Of a stretch of 5,687 bases of DNA, positions 5,002-5,687 are shown piece after piece. A program made the translations under genes and the position numbers. A model generated the notes under the pieces. That model searched no databases, was not told where the DNA came from, and saw only the letters and a program-made list of their open reading frames with translations. The DNA comes from Pseudomonadota bacterium (lineage in GTDB: Bacteria > Bdellovibrionota > Oligoflexia > Oligoflexales > Oligoflexaceae), in the NCBI GenBank assembly GCA_029556045.1, contig JAKQGS010000314.1, positions 1 to 5,687 on the forward strand. Direction: 5' to 3'. Positions within the stretch are counted from its first letter, which is position 1; each line of letters starts with the position of its first letter.

Positions 5002-5687
5002 TTAAGAAGCGTCTGAAATGTTTTTATTATCCTTAAGCATCTGCAGACGGCGCTGGGCCTTTTCGAATTTGGGATCGTGGTCCAGGGCCTGAGTATAATA
5101 AAACTCCGCCTGGTCAATCTCCCCCACCTTTTCCTTGGCATACCCCAGATTGAACAATATGCGGGGATCGTGCGGAGACATCTGGAGGGCAGCCCGGTAT
5201 TTGTCGATACCGTCCTGGTATTTGCCCAGTTTGACATAGGCCAATCCCAGAGAGTTCAGGATGCTGATATCGCGATTATCCAGATCCAAGGCCTTACGAA
5301 AGTTTTTCATGGCGGACTGATAGTCCTCCTGGATCATATTGATCTTACCCAACCCCTTATAGGCGTCCGCCATTTTGGGGGACAGGCGTATGGAGTTTTT
5401 AAAGAAAGCCTCAGACTGCTCCATATTCCCCAATTCCAGATGAACTCTTGCCAGGATCAGGGTGTATTTGGGGTTATCCGGACTGAGTTCATTGATCCGG
5501 GTCGCAATTTCCAGCACGTCCGGCAACGGATAAGAGTTGGCCACCATCAGATCCAGTTGATCCCGGTATGCGTCTAAAAAATCCGGATTGACCTGAATCG
5601 CCCGCTGAAACCAGGAAAAGGCTTCCTTAGCACGCTTGCGGGCCACCGCCACTTCCCCTAACCCATGCATACTCCGAGCGGACCCTT
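5002..5687 (-). CDS. Tetratricopeptide-repeat protein, C-terminal part (cut by right window edge)
   Basis: 228 residues are visible. The frame stays open through GSARS before the first in-window Met (5670), and that Met sits inside a repeat helix, so the gene very likely starts beyond the window. Six successive ~34-residue TPR units can be read: GLGEVAVARKRAKEAFSWFQ, then a degenerate one (DAYRDQLDLMVANSYPLPDV), then four good ones (LARVHLELGNMEQSEAFF; GLGKINMIQEDYQSAMKNF; SLGLAYVKLGKYQDGIDKY; NLGYAKEKVGEIDQAEFYY), most ending in a proline-containing turn such as SPDN, SPKM, SPHD or DPKF. A short charged tail follows. TPR arrays are protein-binding scaffolds. The missing N-terminus could carry a signal peptide, a response-regulator receiver or more repeats, so the role cannot be stated. 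The stop is 9 bp from the folK stop. Confidence 0.88.
   Translation of the reverse strand, partial: GSARSMHGLGEVAVARKRAKEAFSWFQRAIQVNPDFLDAYRDQLDLMVANSYPLPDVLEIATRINELSPDNPKYTLILARVHLELGNMEQSEAFFKNSIRLSPKMADAYKGLGKINMIQEDYQSAMKNFRKALDLDNRDISILNSLGLAYVKLGKYQDGIDKYRAALQMSPHDPRILFNLGYAKEKVGEIDQAEFYYTQALDHDPKFEKAQRRLQMLKDNKNISDAS

Noticed and set aside
5077..5577. 166-codon plus-strand open frame opposite the TPR gene
   Set aside because: It lies entirely within the minus-strand frame that shows regular 34-residue repeats, and it has no family features of its own.

Overview
The window suggests a Gram-negative bacterium of moderate GC content: it encodes a lipoprotein with a type II signal peptide, and Shine-Dalgarno sites are clear at several genes. 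The mix of a von Willebrand factor A (VWA) lipoprotein, a tetratricopeptide-repeat (TPR) protein and divergent housekeeping genes would fit a predatory or delta-proteobacteria-like lineage such as Bdellovibrionota. That placement is an impression, not a demonstrated result.

Layout. Positions 1-2961 (minus strand) hold a tight three-gene run read from right to left: a HAD class IIA phosphatase, pdxA (4-hydroxythreonine-4-phosphate dehydrogenase, vitamin B6 synthesis), then the N-terminal part of uvrA (nucleotide excision repair), which runs off the left edge. Successive open frames meet in ATGA overlaps, so the genes are probably co-transcribed and partly translationally coupled. Upstream, at 2962-3155, lies a gap with a hairpin that covers the HAD ribosome binding site and a 125-bp palindromic element that looks like a MITE. 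The element's right end supplies the stop codon of the next gene, a minus-strand VWA lipoprotein (3156-4289). A 157-bp divergent spacer (4290-4446) separates that gene from folK (plus strand, folate synthesis), which converges with only 9 bp of gap on a TPR protein (minus strand) that runs off the right edge.

How the genes work together. PdxA and FolK serve separate cofactor pathways and UvrA serves repair, so this is mostly a housekeeping neighbourhood rather than a dedicated system. The HAD-pdxA pairing could link a phosphatase to B6 metabolism, which is inference only. I found no CRISPR array, tRNA, rRNA, toxin-antitoxin pair or anti-phage system.

The most notable points are a uvrA lacking about 100 residues usually found between its first zinc-finger CxxC pair and the later CxxC-GT-L motif, a PdxA with Gln at a normally His substrate-site position and a rewritten N-terminal GDP loop, and the TA-flanked palindromic element. 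That element appears to have inserted into a TAA stop codon, and it carries terminator-like and promoter-like signals.
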